From the NCBI RefSeq assembly GCF_025420585.1, contig NZ_JAOEGB010000025.1, positions 80,408 through 144,407 on the forward strand: a DNA stretch of 64,000 nt. The letters are read 5' to 3'. The translations under genes were made by a program, and so were the position numbers. This document shows, piece by piece, positions 55,807-63,907 of the stretch. This DNA comes from Planotetraspora sp. A-T 1434 (lineage in GTDB: Bacteria; Actinomycetota; Actinomycetes; Streptosporangiales; Streptosporangiaceae). The notes below the pieces were generated by a model. It ran no database searches, was not told the DNA's origin, and saw nothing but the letters and a program-made list of their open reading frames with translations. Within the stretch, counting starts at the first letter, position 1; each line of letters starts with the position of its first letter.

Positions 55807-56310
55807 ATGGTTACCATGGCCCCCATGGAGTTCGAGGATCGCGTCACCGCGCTTGAGATAGACGCGCAGTCGATCAAGATTCTCATCGGCGCCGTCGACT
55901 ATAAGGTCGAGCGGGTCGACTACAAGGTCGAGCGGGTCCGCTACAAGGTCGAGCAGGTCAGGCTGGATGTGCAGCAACTGCACGGCATCAACACGCGCAT
56001 GCTCCAGGTCCTGCGCGATGACATGTCCGATTTCCGTGCGGACGTCGGGTCCCGCTTCGCCGCCGTCGACTCCCGCTTCGCCGCTGTCGAGTCCCGCTTC
56101 GTCGCTGTCGACGCCCGCTTCGACGGGATGGATCGCCGGTTCGATGCGGTCGAGGGGCGTCTCGACGGGATGGATCGCCGGTTCGATGCGGTCGAGGGGC
56201 GTCTCGACGGCATGGACGCTCGGTTCGATGCGGTGGACGCGCGGTTCGATGAGGTGATCGCGCTCATCAAGGAGATGGTGGGCGGGCCGGCCCGGTCGGC
56301 AAGCCACTGA
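55807..56310 (+). CDS. Heptad-repeat coiled-coil protein, unknown
   Basis: 167 aa, almost entirely 7-residue repeats: DYKVERV, DYKVERV, RYKVEQV, then SRFAAVD, SRFAAVE, SRFVAVD, ARFDGMD, RRFDAVE, GRLDGMD and so on, in two blocks separated by a linker. This predicts a long amphipathic coiled coil. No membrane segment. GGAGGAG precedes the ATG at 55807. The DNA holds a 42-bp unit repeated perfectly (56121-56204). Function unknown; a scaffold or oligomeric tail is only a guess. Confidence 0.75.
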   Translation: MVTMAPMEFEDRVTALEIDAQSIKILIGAVDYKVERVDYKVERVRYKVEQVRLDVQQLHGINTRMLQVLRDDMSDFRADVGSRFAAVDSRFAAVESRFVAVDARFDGMDRRFDAVEGRLDGMDRRFDAVEGRLDGMDARFDAVDARFDEVIALIKEMVGGPARSASH

Positions 56311-56393
56311 CGATCGCGTAGGCCTCACCGTGTAAGCCGAATGGCTGCCGACCCGCGAGCGGCAGCCGTTTGTCCCTCAGAAGCCGAGCAATG

Positions 56394-57263
56394 TCAGAAG
56401 CTGAGGCCGAGGGCGAAGAGGGCGCCGAAGACGAGCTGGAGGCGGCCGGTCTGCTGCAGGGTGGCGATGAGCGCCGGGCCGGTCGCCCCCGAGTGGACGG
56501 CCTTCACCGGCGCGATCGCGAGGGGGAGCGCGAGCACGGTGAGGAAGGTGAACGGCCGCGCCGGCGCTAGGGCGAGCGCGACCACGAACGGCAGGAGCAG
56601 CGCGGCCGAGTAGAGCACCCGGGTACGGCTGTCGCCGAGGACGACGGCCAGCGTGCGCTTGCCGGACACTCCGTCGGTGCCGATGTCGCGCAGGTTGTTG
56701 ACGACCAAGAGCGCGCAGATCAGGAGCCCCACGGAAATGGAGGCGGCGAGGGACAGCCAGCTCAGGCGCTCCAGTTGGACGAAGGTCGTGCCCTCCACCG
56801 CCACCGGGCCGAAGAACGTGAAGACCGCGATCTCACCCATGGCGCGGTAGCCGTACGGGCGGGAACCTCCGGTGTAGAACCAGGCGGCCAGGATGGACAC
56901 GAGGCCGACCAGCAGCATCCACCACGCGCGTGTGGCGACGACGAGAACCAGACCGGCGACGGCGGCGGCGAGGAAGCAGATGAGCGCCGCGGCCAGCACT
57001 TCCTTCGGCTTGGCCGTGCCCGATCCGACCAGCCGCATCGGGCCCACCCTGTCCTTGTCGGTGCCCTTCACGCCGTCGCTGTAGTCGTTGGCGTAGTTCA
57101 CCCCGATCTGCAGGGCAAGGGCCACGAAGAGCGCGACGAGGGCACGCCACCAGACGGCGCCGCCTTCGGAGATCGCCACCCCGGTGCCGACGGCCACCGG
57201 GACGACCGCGGCGGGGAGCGTGCGGGGGCGTGCGCCCGCCAACCACTGAGCCGGTGTGGCCAC
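56394..57263 (-). CDS. menA: 1,4-dihydroxy-2-naphthoate polyprenyltransferase
   Basis: UbiA-family membrane prenyltransferase making demethylmenaquinone, 289 aa. About eight to nine membrane helices. The first Asp-rich motif is in NYANDYSDGVKGTDKDRVGPMRL and the second in NNLRDIGTDGVSGKRTLAVVLG. GTG start at 57263 with AAAGGCAGG upstream. Confidence 0.92.
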   Translation of the reverse strand: MATPAQWLAGARPRTLPAAVVPVAVGTGVAISEGGAVWWRALVALFVALALQIGVNYANDYSDGVKGTDKDRVGPMRLVGSGTAKPKEVLAAALICFLAAAVAGLVLVVATRAWWMLLVGLVSILAAWFYTGGSRPYGYRAMGEIAVFTFFGPVAVEGTTFVQLERLSWLSLAASISVGLLICALLVVNNLRDIGTDGVSGKRTLAVVLGDSRTRVLYSAALLLPFVVALALAPARPFTFLTVLALPLAIAPVKAVHSGATGPALIATLQQTGRLQLVFGALFALGLSF

Positions 57264-57292
57264 TTTCTACCTGCCTTTCGGGGGCGTGCGCA

Positions 57293-57412
57293 CGAGCATG
57301 ATCACGGACGAGGTGACCGCAGGTCACCGCGGTGATGTGGGAACGTGCGCATGATCACGCCCAGGATATGCGCACGTCACAGAGCGTCCGCCGGAAGGGG
57401 TGCATGATCACG
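57293..57412 (-). repeat. 53-bp intergenic repeat, locus 4 (three heads)
   Basis: Minus-strand heads end at 57412, 57359 and 57306, exactly 53 bp apart. The first two continue with CTTCC or GTTCCC; the last is cut short. The array starts 17 nt after the stop of the GNAT gene and reads towards menA. Confidence 0.87.
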
Positions 57413-57428
57413 GCGAAGGGGGGAGGGG

Positions 57429-58031
57429 TCAGCTGATGTCGGTGCTGAGGCGGACCATCCGGATGGGGCGGCCCATGTCGAGCACCCGCTCGGCCTCGTC
57501 CTCGCCCCAGCCGGCCGACTCCAGGAAGCCGAGCATCGGATGGTTGTCGGCGAACACCCATGTCACGACCGTGCTGTAGCCGTCCTCGCGGAGGTGGTCC
57601 ACGGTGGCGTTGAGCAGGCGGCTGCCGTGGCCGCGCCGGATGTGGTTGGGGTCGACCAGCAGCGTGAGCAGTTCCGCCGTCGTGGCGGGACGCAGGTCGG
57701 GGTCCTCCGCCGGACCGTGCGAGGCGAGCCCCACCACCCGGTCGGACGCCCGGGACGCCGCGCTGGCCAGGATGCCACCCGGTCCGAGAGCGGCGAAGGC
57801 GTCGGTGTCGGGGACGACGCGCTCGACGGCCACGAGGACCCGGTGACGCGGGGTGGGCGGCGAGAGGATCGCCTCGTCCCATTGGCGCCGCCACATCTTC
57901 TCGGCCGCGGGCCCGGTCATCTGCTCCAGGGGGCCGGGAGGCAGGAAGTCGCGATAGGCGGTTTTCCACGCCCGGATCTGGGTGCTCGTCACCGCGTCGA
58001 CGTCTTCGAGACGGGCAGTTCTAACACCCAT
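57429..58031 (-). CDS. GNAT-family N-acetyltransferase
   Basis: 200 aa. RTARLEDVDAVTSTQIRAWKTAYRDFLPPGPLEQM at the N-terminus (residues 4-38), the acetyl-CoA-binding LLVDPNHIRRGHGSRLLNATVDHL (RRGHGS) and ADNHPMLGFLESAGW. Substrate unknown. The ATG at 58031 has AAAGGAG 8 nt upstream. Thirty-eight bases separate it from the CGNR gene upstream, so they may form one unit. Confidence 0.85.
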   Translation of the reverse strand: MGVRTARLEDVDAVTSTQIRAWKTAYRDFLPPGPLEQMTGPAAEKMWRRQWDEAILSPPTPRHRVLVAVERVVPDTDAFAALGPGGILASAASRASDRVVGLASHGPAEDPDLRPATTAELLTLLVDPNHIRRGHGSRLLNATVDHLREDGYSTVVTWVFADNHPMLGFLESAGWGEDEAERVLDMGRPIRMVRLSTDIS

Positions 58032-58069
58032 TCGGCCGGCTCCTTTCTGTGCCTGTAACACCGTACTGG

Positions 58070-58624
58070 TCAGGATGGCCTGGCCGTACCTTCAGACTGG
58101 CGTCGTGCCCGATATGCCCGTGTTTTTGTTCGGTTTCCGCACACTCGCATGGAACACCAGGAGCGTGAACGGTTCTTTGACGAGTCGATGAACGCCCACT
58201 GACAGGTGTTCTCGACGCACACCTTGAGGCGTCGCCAGGTTCCGTCGGCGTGGGCGGCGGGGATAAGCGCCGCGATCCGCGCCAGCCCGGCCGCCACCCC
58301 GGACACGGCCGGCTCCAGCGTGGGCGTCCCTCCGGCGAGCGCGACCCGCATGGGAAGCGCCGCCAGCGCCGAGTCAAGCTCATCGGGGATCTCGTGGGGC
58401 ACGCCGTCGTGGTTGTGGCGCAGGGCGCCGCGCAGCCCCTCACGAAGGTGGGTGGCGACGGTGAGGTCGCGGTCCATGGCGCGGTCGGCCTCGCCGATCA
58501 GGCCGCGCTCGCGCAGCCAGACGGTGAGCTCGGCCGGTGAGGCGAGGTCGTCGGCGTCGCCTTCGACGTCGTAGGTGTTCACGAAGTCGCGGAGCAGTTC
58601 CGCTGGGCCCGTCATGTGCTCCAT
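58070..58624 (-). CDS. CGNR zinc-finger regulator (ABATE domain)
   Basis: 184-aa protein. An N-terminal ABATE-type domain (LLRDFVNTYDVEGDADDLASPAELTVWLRERGL) is followed by a C-terminal zinc finger with the naming motif (CVENTCQWAFIDSSKNRSRSWCSMRVCGNRTKTRAYRAR, Cys4 pattern). Probably a DNA-binding regulator. Divergent from a 31-aa gene across a short control region. Confidence 0.88.
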   Translation of the reverse strand: MEHMTGPAELLRDFVNTYDVEGDADDLASPAELTVWLRERGLIGEADRAMDRDLTVATHLREGLRGALRHNHDGVPHEIPDELDSALAALPMRVALAGGTPTLEPAVSGVAAGLARIAALIPAAHADGTWRRLKVCVENTCQWAFIDSSKNRSRSWCSMRVCGNRTKTRAYRARRQSEGTARPS

Positions 58625-58680
58625 CACCCCTCGCTCACCCTCTGTGACCACTGTACGGCAGTAGCGGGTTGCGAAATAAC

Positions 58681-58709
58681 GACACCTGTGTAACCGTTTT
58701 AGTGGTGTC
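58681..58709. promoter_or_regulatory. Control region between CGNR regulator and microprotein gene
   Basis: GACACC and GGTGTC face each other across 17 bases that include TAACCGTTTTAG. It is the only symmetric element in the divergent gap and a candidate CGNR operator. Confidence 0.45.
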
Positions 58710-58729
58710 TTTACTTCCCTGGAGGAGCC

Positions 58730-58825
58730 ATGCGCGTGAGTTACCTCGCTTACCTGGCGATGCGGGAGCGCGACCGCCGCGAGCGGCAGCGTGCCAGGAC
58801 AACCGGCGACAAGAAGCGCCGGTAA
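58730..58825 (+). CDS. Microprotein, 31 aa
   Basis: MRVSYLAYLAMRERDRRER and a basic tail ending DKKRR, preceded by a strong GGAGGAG. The first half could form an amphipathic helix; the second is very basic. It is divergent from the CGNR regulator. Function unknown; the ribosome site and its placement argue that it is real. Confidence 0.6.
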   Translation: MRVSYLAYLAMRERDRRERQRARTTGDKKRR

Positions 58826-58851
58826 CCCTCTCTCAGCAGTCGATAACCCTC

Positions 58852-60273
58852 TCAGCAGTCTTCGAGGGCACGGGCGAGGCGGCGGACGCCGTCGTCGAGC
58901 TCCGCGAGGCCGGCCGCGGCGGTGTGCGTGAGCCGTAGCCGCGGCCCGGGAGGCTCGGACGGATAGTAGATCCGTCCCGGGCTCACCAGGACCCCCCTGA
59001 GCCGGGCCGCCTCTACGACGGCCTTCTCGTCCATGCCGGGCGGCAGCCGTACCCACACGTGGAGCCCGCCACGGGGGACGAGGTGGATCTCCGCGGCGGG
59101 GGCGTGCCGCGCGAGCCCCGCCAGCAGTGCCTCCTGACGGGTGGCGATCTCCTGCCGGACCGTGCCGAGGTGACGCCGCCAGGCCGGTGAGGTGACGAAC
59201 TCCAGCGCCGTCTCCTGGAGCGGCCGGGCGACGAAGAACGACTCCACGACCTGGCTGGCCCGCAGCCGGTGCGCGGCCGGACCGCGCGCTATCAGGCCCG
59301 CTACACGCAGGCTGGGCGAGGAGATCTTGCTGAGCGACAGCACGTGGACCACCGTGCCGTGGGAGTCCATGGCCACCATCGGCGGCGGAACCGCCCGGGG
59401 GGTGAGATCGCGGGCCCCCAGATAGCGGGCATAGTCGTCCTCGATCACGAAGGCTCCGGCCGCCCGCGCGACCGCCAGCACCTGATCCCGCCGCTCGCGG
59501 GTGAGCGTCGCGCCGGTCGGGTTGTGCAACGTCGGCTGGCAGTAGAAGACCCGCGCGCCGGTCACCGCGAACGCCTCCGCCAGCAGGTCGGGCCGCACCC
59601 CGTCACGGTCCAGCGGTACGGCCGTCGCCCGCAGACCGGCGGCCTTGGCAGAGGCGAGCGCCCCCGGATACGTCGGAGTCTCCACCAGCACCGGCTCGCC
59701 GGGAGCCGCCAGCGCCCGGAACGCGTGCGTGAGCGCGGACTGGCCTCCACTGACCACGAGCACGTCGTTCTGCGTCACCGTGCCACCGGCGCCGCCCGCC
59801 TCGCCGGCGAACCACCTGCGCAGGTCCGACAGGCCGTTCAACGGTGGCAGGGCCCAGGCGTCCGGTCTCCGTACGGCTCTCGCCGCCGCCGCCGACAGCG
59901 CCTTCACCGGCCGGAGTTCGGGGTTGAGATAGCCGCCGGTCAATGGGACCACTCCCTCGCCGGGCTGGGCGAGCAGGCCGGCGACGTCCGCGTCATCCAC
60001 CACCCGGTCTCCCAGGGCGACCGTCTGCCATGACGGGTCAGGCGCCTCGGCCACCGGATGCCGGACGGGGGCCACGAAGGCGCCGCTGCCCGGCCGGGTC
60101 ACGACGCGCCCCTCGGCGGCGAGCTGGGCGATGGCCCGGGAGACCGTCACGGGGCTCACGCCGTGGCGGCGCATGAGCTCCCTGCTCGACGGCAGCCGGT
60201 CGCCCGGTCGTCCCCGATCCGCCTCTTCGCGGAGGATCCCGGCAAGACGGACGATACTGCTATCGTCATTCAT
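58852..60273 (-). CDS. MocR-type regulator (GntR-aminotransferase fusion)
   Basis: 473 aa. An N-terminal GntR winged helix (DRLPSSRELMRRHGVSPVTVSRAIAQLAAEGRVVTRPGSGAFV) is fused to a fold-type I aminotransferase domain with TLHNPTGATL, VIEDDYARYL and the PLP Lys in LSLSKISSPSLRVAGLI. MocR proteins sense PLP or an amino compound. The ATG at 60273 overlaps the start of the divergent exporter gene; two matching palindromes flank the shared start. The regulator very likely controls both genes. Confidence 0.9.
   Translation of the reverse strand: MNDDSSIVRLAGILREEADRGRPGDRLPSSRELMRRHGVSPVTVSRAIAQLAAEGRVVTRPGSGAFVAPVRHPVAEAPDPSWQTVALGDRVVDDADVAGLLAQPGEGVVPLTGGYLNPELRPVKALSAAAARAVRRPDAWALPPLNGLSDLRRWFAGEAGGAGGTVTQNDVLVVSGGQSALTHAFRALAAPGEPVLVETPTYPGALASAKAAGLRATAVPLDRDGVRPDLLAEAFAVTGARVFYCQPTLHNPTGATLTRERRDQVLAVARAAGAFVIEDDYARYLGARDLTPRAVPPPMVAMDSHGTVVHVLSLSKISSPSLRVAGLIARGPAAHRLRASQVVESFFVARPLQETALEFVTSPAWRRHLGTVRQEIATRQEALLAGLARHAPAAEIHLVPRGGLHVWVRLPPGMDEKAVVEAARLRGVLVSPGRIYYPSEPPGPRLRLTHTAAAGLAELDDGVRRLARALEDC
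60251..60266. promoter_or_regulatory. MocR operator A
   Basis: ACGATA-CTGC-TATCGT, a perfect inverted repeat. Its right arm TATCGT doubles as a -10 ending 5 nt before the exporter ATG at 60272. Confidence 0.7.
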
Positions 60274-61225
60274 GGAAACTGACAATAGCGCTATCGCGCC
60301 CAGGTCGATAGCGGCACCTTCCCTCACCCGCCGGCCCGCCTGGCGGGGCACCCTGCTCGCCGGAGTCGGAGTGCTGTCGTTCTCCGGCTCGTTTCCGGCC
60401 ACCGTCTTCGCGATGCGCGGCTTCGACCCCTACCTGGTGGCCATCGGCCGGGCCGCGCTCGCGGCGCTCGCGGCCGTCGTCTGCTTGAAGGCCGCCGGAG
60501 CGCCGCTGCTGCCGCCACGGGCCCACCTCCGGTCGTACGGCCTGATCGCGCTCGGGGTCGTCTTCGGATTTCCGCTGTTCAGCGGGCTCGCCCTGCACAG
60601 TGGCGCGAGCACCGCGCACTCGGCCGTCGTCATCGGCCTGCTCCCCGCCGCGACGGCGGCCTTTGCCGTACTGCGGGCGGGAGAACGGCCGAGGCCCCTC
60701 TTCTGGGTCGCGTGCGCGGCGGGCGCGCTGTCCATCACGGTCTTCACCCTCACGCGGGGGAGCGGGCACTTCGCCGGAGCGGACCTGCTTCTCGTGCTGG
60801 CGCTGCTTTCGGCGGCCGTCGGCTACACCGAGGGCGGCCGGCTCGCCAGGGAGACCCCCGGCTGGCGGGTCATCTCGTACGCGCTGGTCGTCGCGGCCCC
60901 TGTCACCGTGCCCGCGACAGCCGTACTGGCCCTGGTGACGGACCCTCGGCCCAGCGGCGTGGCGGTGGCCGGGTTCGCGTACGTCGGCCTGATCTCGATG
61001 TTCCTCGGGTTCATCCCCTGGTACGCCGGGCTCGCGATGGGCGGCATCGCCCGCGCCGGGCAGGTTCAGCTGGCCCAGCCGCTCCTCACGCTGGCGTGGG
61101 CGTGGCTGCTGATGGGGGAGAGGTTCGGCGTGGCCACCATCGCGGCAGCTCTCGCCGTGCTGGTCTGCGTGGCCGCCACCCAGGCCAGCCGCCCAACCCC
61201 CGACCGCCCACGCCCCCGCGCGTGA
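60272..61225 (+). CDS. EamA-family transporter (DMT superfamily)
   Basis: 317-aa membrane protein with ten predicted helices in two EamA halves (first half about residues 25-150, second about 170-305). Such proteins often export amino acids or metabolites. Control by the divergent MocR regulator suggests an amine or vitamin B6-related substrate (inference). The stop codon lies in a 53-bp repeat head. Confidence 0.87.
   Translation: METDNSAIAPRSIAAPSLTRRPAWRGTLLAGVGVLSFSGSFPATVFAMRGFDPYLVAIGRAALAALAAVVCLKAAGAPLLPPRAHLRSYGLIALGVVFGFPLFSGLALHSGASTAHSAVVIGLLPAATAAFAVLRAGERPRPLFWVACAAGALSITVFTLTRGSGHFAGADLLLVLALLSAAVGYTEGGRLARETPGWRVISYALVVAAPVTVPATAVLALVTDPRPSGVAVAGFAYVGLISMFLGFIPWYAGLAMGGIARAGQVQLAQPLLTLAWAWLLMGERFGVATIAAALAVLVCVAATQASRPTPDRPRPRA
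60283..60296. promoter_or_regulatory. MocR operator B
   Basis: CAATA-GCGC-TATCG, same pattern with one arm mismatch, centred 31 bp from operator A. On the minus strand it overlaps TATTGT, a possible -10 8 nt before the regulator ATG. Confidence 0.65.
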
Positions 61226-61350
61226 TCATGGTGTGATCATGCACAAGTTCCCCGATGCGGTCGCCGACCAGCGACACCCCCGCGCGTGATCATGCACACC
61301 TTCCGGAGCAGGCTCCCTGGCCAGCATCGACTCTGCCGTGATCATGCGTG
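61221..61350 (+). repeat. 53-bp intergenic repeat, locus 5 (short head plus three heads)
   Basis: A truncated head CGTGATCATG with the eamA stop (61223-61225) is followed at once by heads at 61232, 61285 and 61337 (53 and 52 bp apart). The layout matches locus 2 closely. Confidence 0.87.
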
Positions 61351-61444
61351 GTGCCGTACGGGACGGCCGGGCGACCCGCGTCTGCGCACAGAATGCGGTT
61401 GCCGGCAGATAATCCGGAACGGGACGGATTGCTAGGCTGGACGC

Positions 61445-61930
61445 ATGACCGCCATGGCCCCCTCCCGGACTGAGCCGGACCTGTCGTACCTCCTGGACCA
61501 CACCAGTCATGTCCTGCGCACCCAGATGGCGGCGGCGCTCGCCGAAATCGGACTGACGCCGCGCATGCACTGCGTGCTGGTTCACGCCCTGCAGGAGGAG
61601 CGCACGCAGATCCAGCTCGCCGAACTCGGCGACATGGACAAGACCACGATGGTGGTCACCATCGACGCACTGGAGAAGGCGGGGCTCGCCGAGCGCCGCC
61701 CCTCCGGCACCGACCGGCGGGCCCGCGTCGTCGTGGTCACCGAGAAGGGCGCGCGGGTCGCCCAGCGGAGCCAGGAGATCGTGGACGGCGTGCATCGGGC
61801 CGCGATCCAGGCGCTGCCCGAGGACGAGAGCGAGGTGCTCCTGCGGGCCCTGAACCGCCTGGTGGCCGGACACCTGGCCGCCGCCGTCGAGGCGCCGCAA
61901 TCGACCCGGCGGGCGCGGCAGCGCACCTGA
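61445..61930 (+). CDS. MarR-family regulator
   Basis: 161 aa winged-helix regulator: LTPRMHCVLVHALQEE, QIQLAELGDMDKTTMVVTIDALEKAGLAERRPSGTDRRARVVVVTEKG. It likely represses the MFS exporter gene just downstream. TAGGCT ends 6 nt before the ATG, so it may be leaderless. Confidence 0.9.
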   Translation: MTAMAPSRTEPDLSYLLDHTSHVLRTQMAAALAEIGLTPRMHCVLVHALQEERTQIQLAELGDMDKTTMVVTIDALEKAGLAERRPSGTDRRARVVVVTEKGARVAQRSQEIVDGVHRAAIQALPEDESEVLLRALNRLVAGHLAAAVEAPQSTRRARQRT

Positions 61931-61937
61931 TTGGTCC

Positions 61938-61953
61938 GTAGAGGATCGTCTAC
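61938..61953. promoter_or_regulatory. Putative MarR operator upstream of the exporter
   Basis: GTAGA-GGATCG-TCTAC inverted repeat in the 79-base gap between the MarR and MFS genes. Confidence 0.45.
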
Positions 61954-62009
61954 AACAAAACTATCTGTTACGGTCTCTCTTGTTCCCCTTTCGAACAGGA
62001 GGCGACCGA

Positions 62010-63467
62010 ATGTCGCACACCGCACCCCTCGCGAGTGCCTCCCGCTGGCCGGCGCTCGGCGTGTTGTCCGCCACCATGCTGATGACGATCCTGGACGGCA
62101 GCATCGTCACCGTGGCGATGCCCGCCATCCAGCGTGATCTCGGGTTCTCGCCCGCCGGCCTGAGCTGGACCGTCAACGCCTACCTCATCACCTATGGCGG
62201 CCTGCTCCTGCTGGCCGGACGCCTCGGCGACCTCCTCGGCCGCAAGGCCGTGTTCCTGGCCGGAAACGTGATGTTCACCGCCGCGTCCCTGCTGGCCGGA
62301 GCGGCCACCGGGCCCGGAACACTGATCGCCGCCCGGTTCCTGCAGGGCGCGGGCAGCGCCATGGCGTCCGCGGTCGTGCTGGGCATCCTGGTGACCCTGT
62401 TCACCGAGTCAGGGGAGCGGGCCAAGGCGATCGGCGTCTTCAGCTTCACCGGCGCCGCGGGGGCCTCGCTCGGCTCGGTCCTCGGCGGGGTCCTCACCGA
62501 CGGGCTCGGATGGCACGCGATCTTCTTCATCAACCTGCCGATCGGGTTGGTCACGATCGGCCTGGCCATCCGCGTGCTGCCGGCTGATCGCGGGGCCGGG
62601 CTCGCCGCCGGGGCCGACGGCATCGGCGCCGTGCTGGTCACCGCCGGGCTCATGCTCGGCATCTACACCGTCGTCAAGGTCGAAGAGTACGGCTGGCTCG
62701 CGGCCCACACCCTTGTGCTCGGCGCGGTGTCACTCGCCCTGCTGGCCGCCTTCACCGCCCGCCAGGCGACCGCGAGGACCCCGCTCCTGCCGCTGAGGAT
62801 CCTCCGCTCGCGCGAGGTCTCCGGCGCCAACCTGGTCCAGATCCTCGCGCTGGCGGCCATGTTCGCGTTCCAGATCATCGTCGCGCTGTACATGCAGAAG
62901 GTCCTCGGCTACAGCGCGCTCGACACCGGTCTTGCGATGCTGCCGGCGGCGGTGGCGATCGGTGGTGTGTCCCTGTTCGTCTCCGCCCGGGTCACCGCCC
63001 GCTTCGGCGCGCGGGCCGTCCTGCTGTCGGGCCTCGTGCTCCTGCTCGGCGCGATGGGCTGGCTCACCCGCGTCCCGGTGGACGCCGTGTACGTCACCGA
63101 CCTTCTCCCGGTGATGCTGCTCATCGCGGGCGGCGGCCTGGTGCTCCCAGCGCTGACCACGCTCGGCATGTCGGGGGCGGGAGCCGACGACGCCGGGCTG
63201 GTGTCCGGGCTCTTCAACACGACCCAGCAGATCGGCATGGCCACCGGCGTCGCGGTCCTGTCCACGCTGGCCGCCTCTCGCACGGAAGGGCTGCTGGCTG
63301 CCGGATCCGGCGAGGCCGAAGCGCTGACCGGGGGCTACCGCCTGGCCTTCACCGTCTCCGCGGGCCTGCTCCTGGCCGCCTTCGCCGTCGCACTCGCCGT
63401 CCTGCGCCGGCCTCGCGCGGCGTCCTTGCCGGACGAGGCTCCTGTGGTCACATCCGAAGCCGCCTGA
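62010..63467 (+). CDS. MFS drug exporter (DHA2/EmrB-type)
   Basis: 485 aa with about 14 membrane helices. Motif A variant GRLGDLLGRKAVFL between helices 2 and 3, motif C-like GAAGASLGSVLGGVLTDGLGWHAIFFINLPIGL. Predicted proton-driven efflux of drugs or metabolites, probably induced through the MarR regulator upstream. ATG 62010 follows AGGAGG. Confidence 0.9.
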   Translation: MSHTAPLASASRWPALGVLSATMLMTILDGSIVTVAMPAIQRDLGFSPAGLSWTVNAYLITYGGLLLLAGRLGDLLGRKAVFLAGNVMFTAASLLAGAATGPGTLIAARFLQGAGSAMASAVVLGILVTLFTESGERAKAIGVFSFTGAAGASLGSVLGGVLTDGLGWHAIFFINLPIGLVTIGLAIRVLPADRGAGLAAGADGIGAVLVTAGLMLGIYTVVKVEEYGWLAAHTLVLGAVSLALLAAFTARQATARTPLLPLRILRSREVSGANLVQILALAAMFAFQIIVALYMQKVLGYSALDTGLAMLPAAVAIGGVSLFVSARVTARFGARAVLLSGLVLLLGAMGWLTRVPVDAVYVTDLLPVMLLIAGGGLVLPALTTLGMSGAGADDAGLVSGLFNTTQQIGMATGVAVLSTLAASRTEGLLAAGSGEAEALTGGYRLAFTVSAGLLLAAFAVALAVLRRPRAASLPDEAPVVTSEAA

Positions 63468-63478
63468 GGCTCACCTGG

Positions 63479-63730
63479 TCATCTCCGTGTTCTGAACGGC
63501 CACCATCGCTTCTTCCCGGCGCGCCGGAGCTGGTGCAGGCAGCGGTTGTACTGGTCGTCGTTGACATGGGTCGACCGGTACAGCCCGGCGTCCTCGACCC
63601 GGCGCAGGATCTCACTCCTCGGCTCGACGCCGGGCGGCGCGATCGTCGTGCGGAAGTCCCAGTACAGGACTGCCTGGCGGATCGCCTCGTCCGGCGGCGC
63701 CGTCCCCGGGTAGTACAGCATTCCCGCCAC
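63479..63730 (-). CDS. Hypothetical protein, 83 aa (DUF6236 N-terminus-like)
   Basis: Starts MAGMLYYPGTAPPDEAIRQA and continues VLYWDFRTTIAPPGVEPRSEI. The LYYP...LYWD pattern resembles the first part of DUF6236 proteins, which are much longer, so this may be a truncated or compact version. It ends basic (KKRWWPFRTRR). Function unknown. Confidence 0.55.
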   Translation of the reverse strand: MAGMLYYPGTAPPDEAIRQAVLYWDFRTTIAPPGVEPRSEILRRVEDAGLYRSTHVNDDQYNRCLHQLRRAGKKRWWPFRTRR

Positions 63731-63840
63731 CGCGCAGCCCTCCGCTCCCCGGCCCTGTCGGGTACATCGATGTGAGGGCTGTTTTCCTTACGCCCCTCCC
63801 GAAACGGCCAGTTCTCCGCCGCGATACATAGCTGCCACCG

Positions 63841-63907
63841 CGTGGATCATGCGCAGGTTCCCAGGTGTGGCCGCCGACCGGCGCCGACCCACGCGGGATC
63901 ATGTGCA
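63841..63907 (+). repeat. 53-bp intergenic repeat, locus 6 (two diverged heads)
   Basis: CGTGGATCATGCGCAGGTTCCC at 63841 and CGGGATCATGTGCACCTTCCC at 63894, 53 bp apart, with a further weak head near 63945. This locus is not next to a recognised stop codon. No gene is seen between 63731 and the right edge. Confidence 0.7.
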
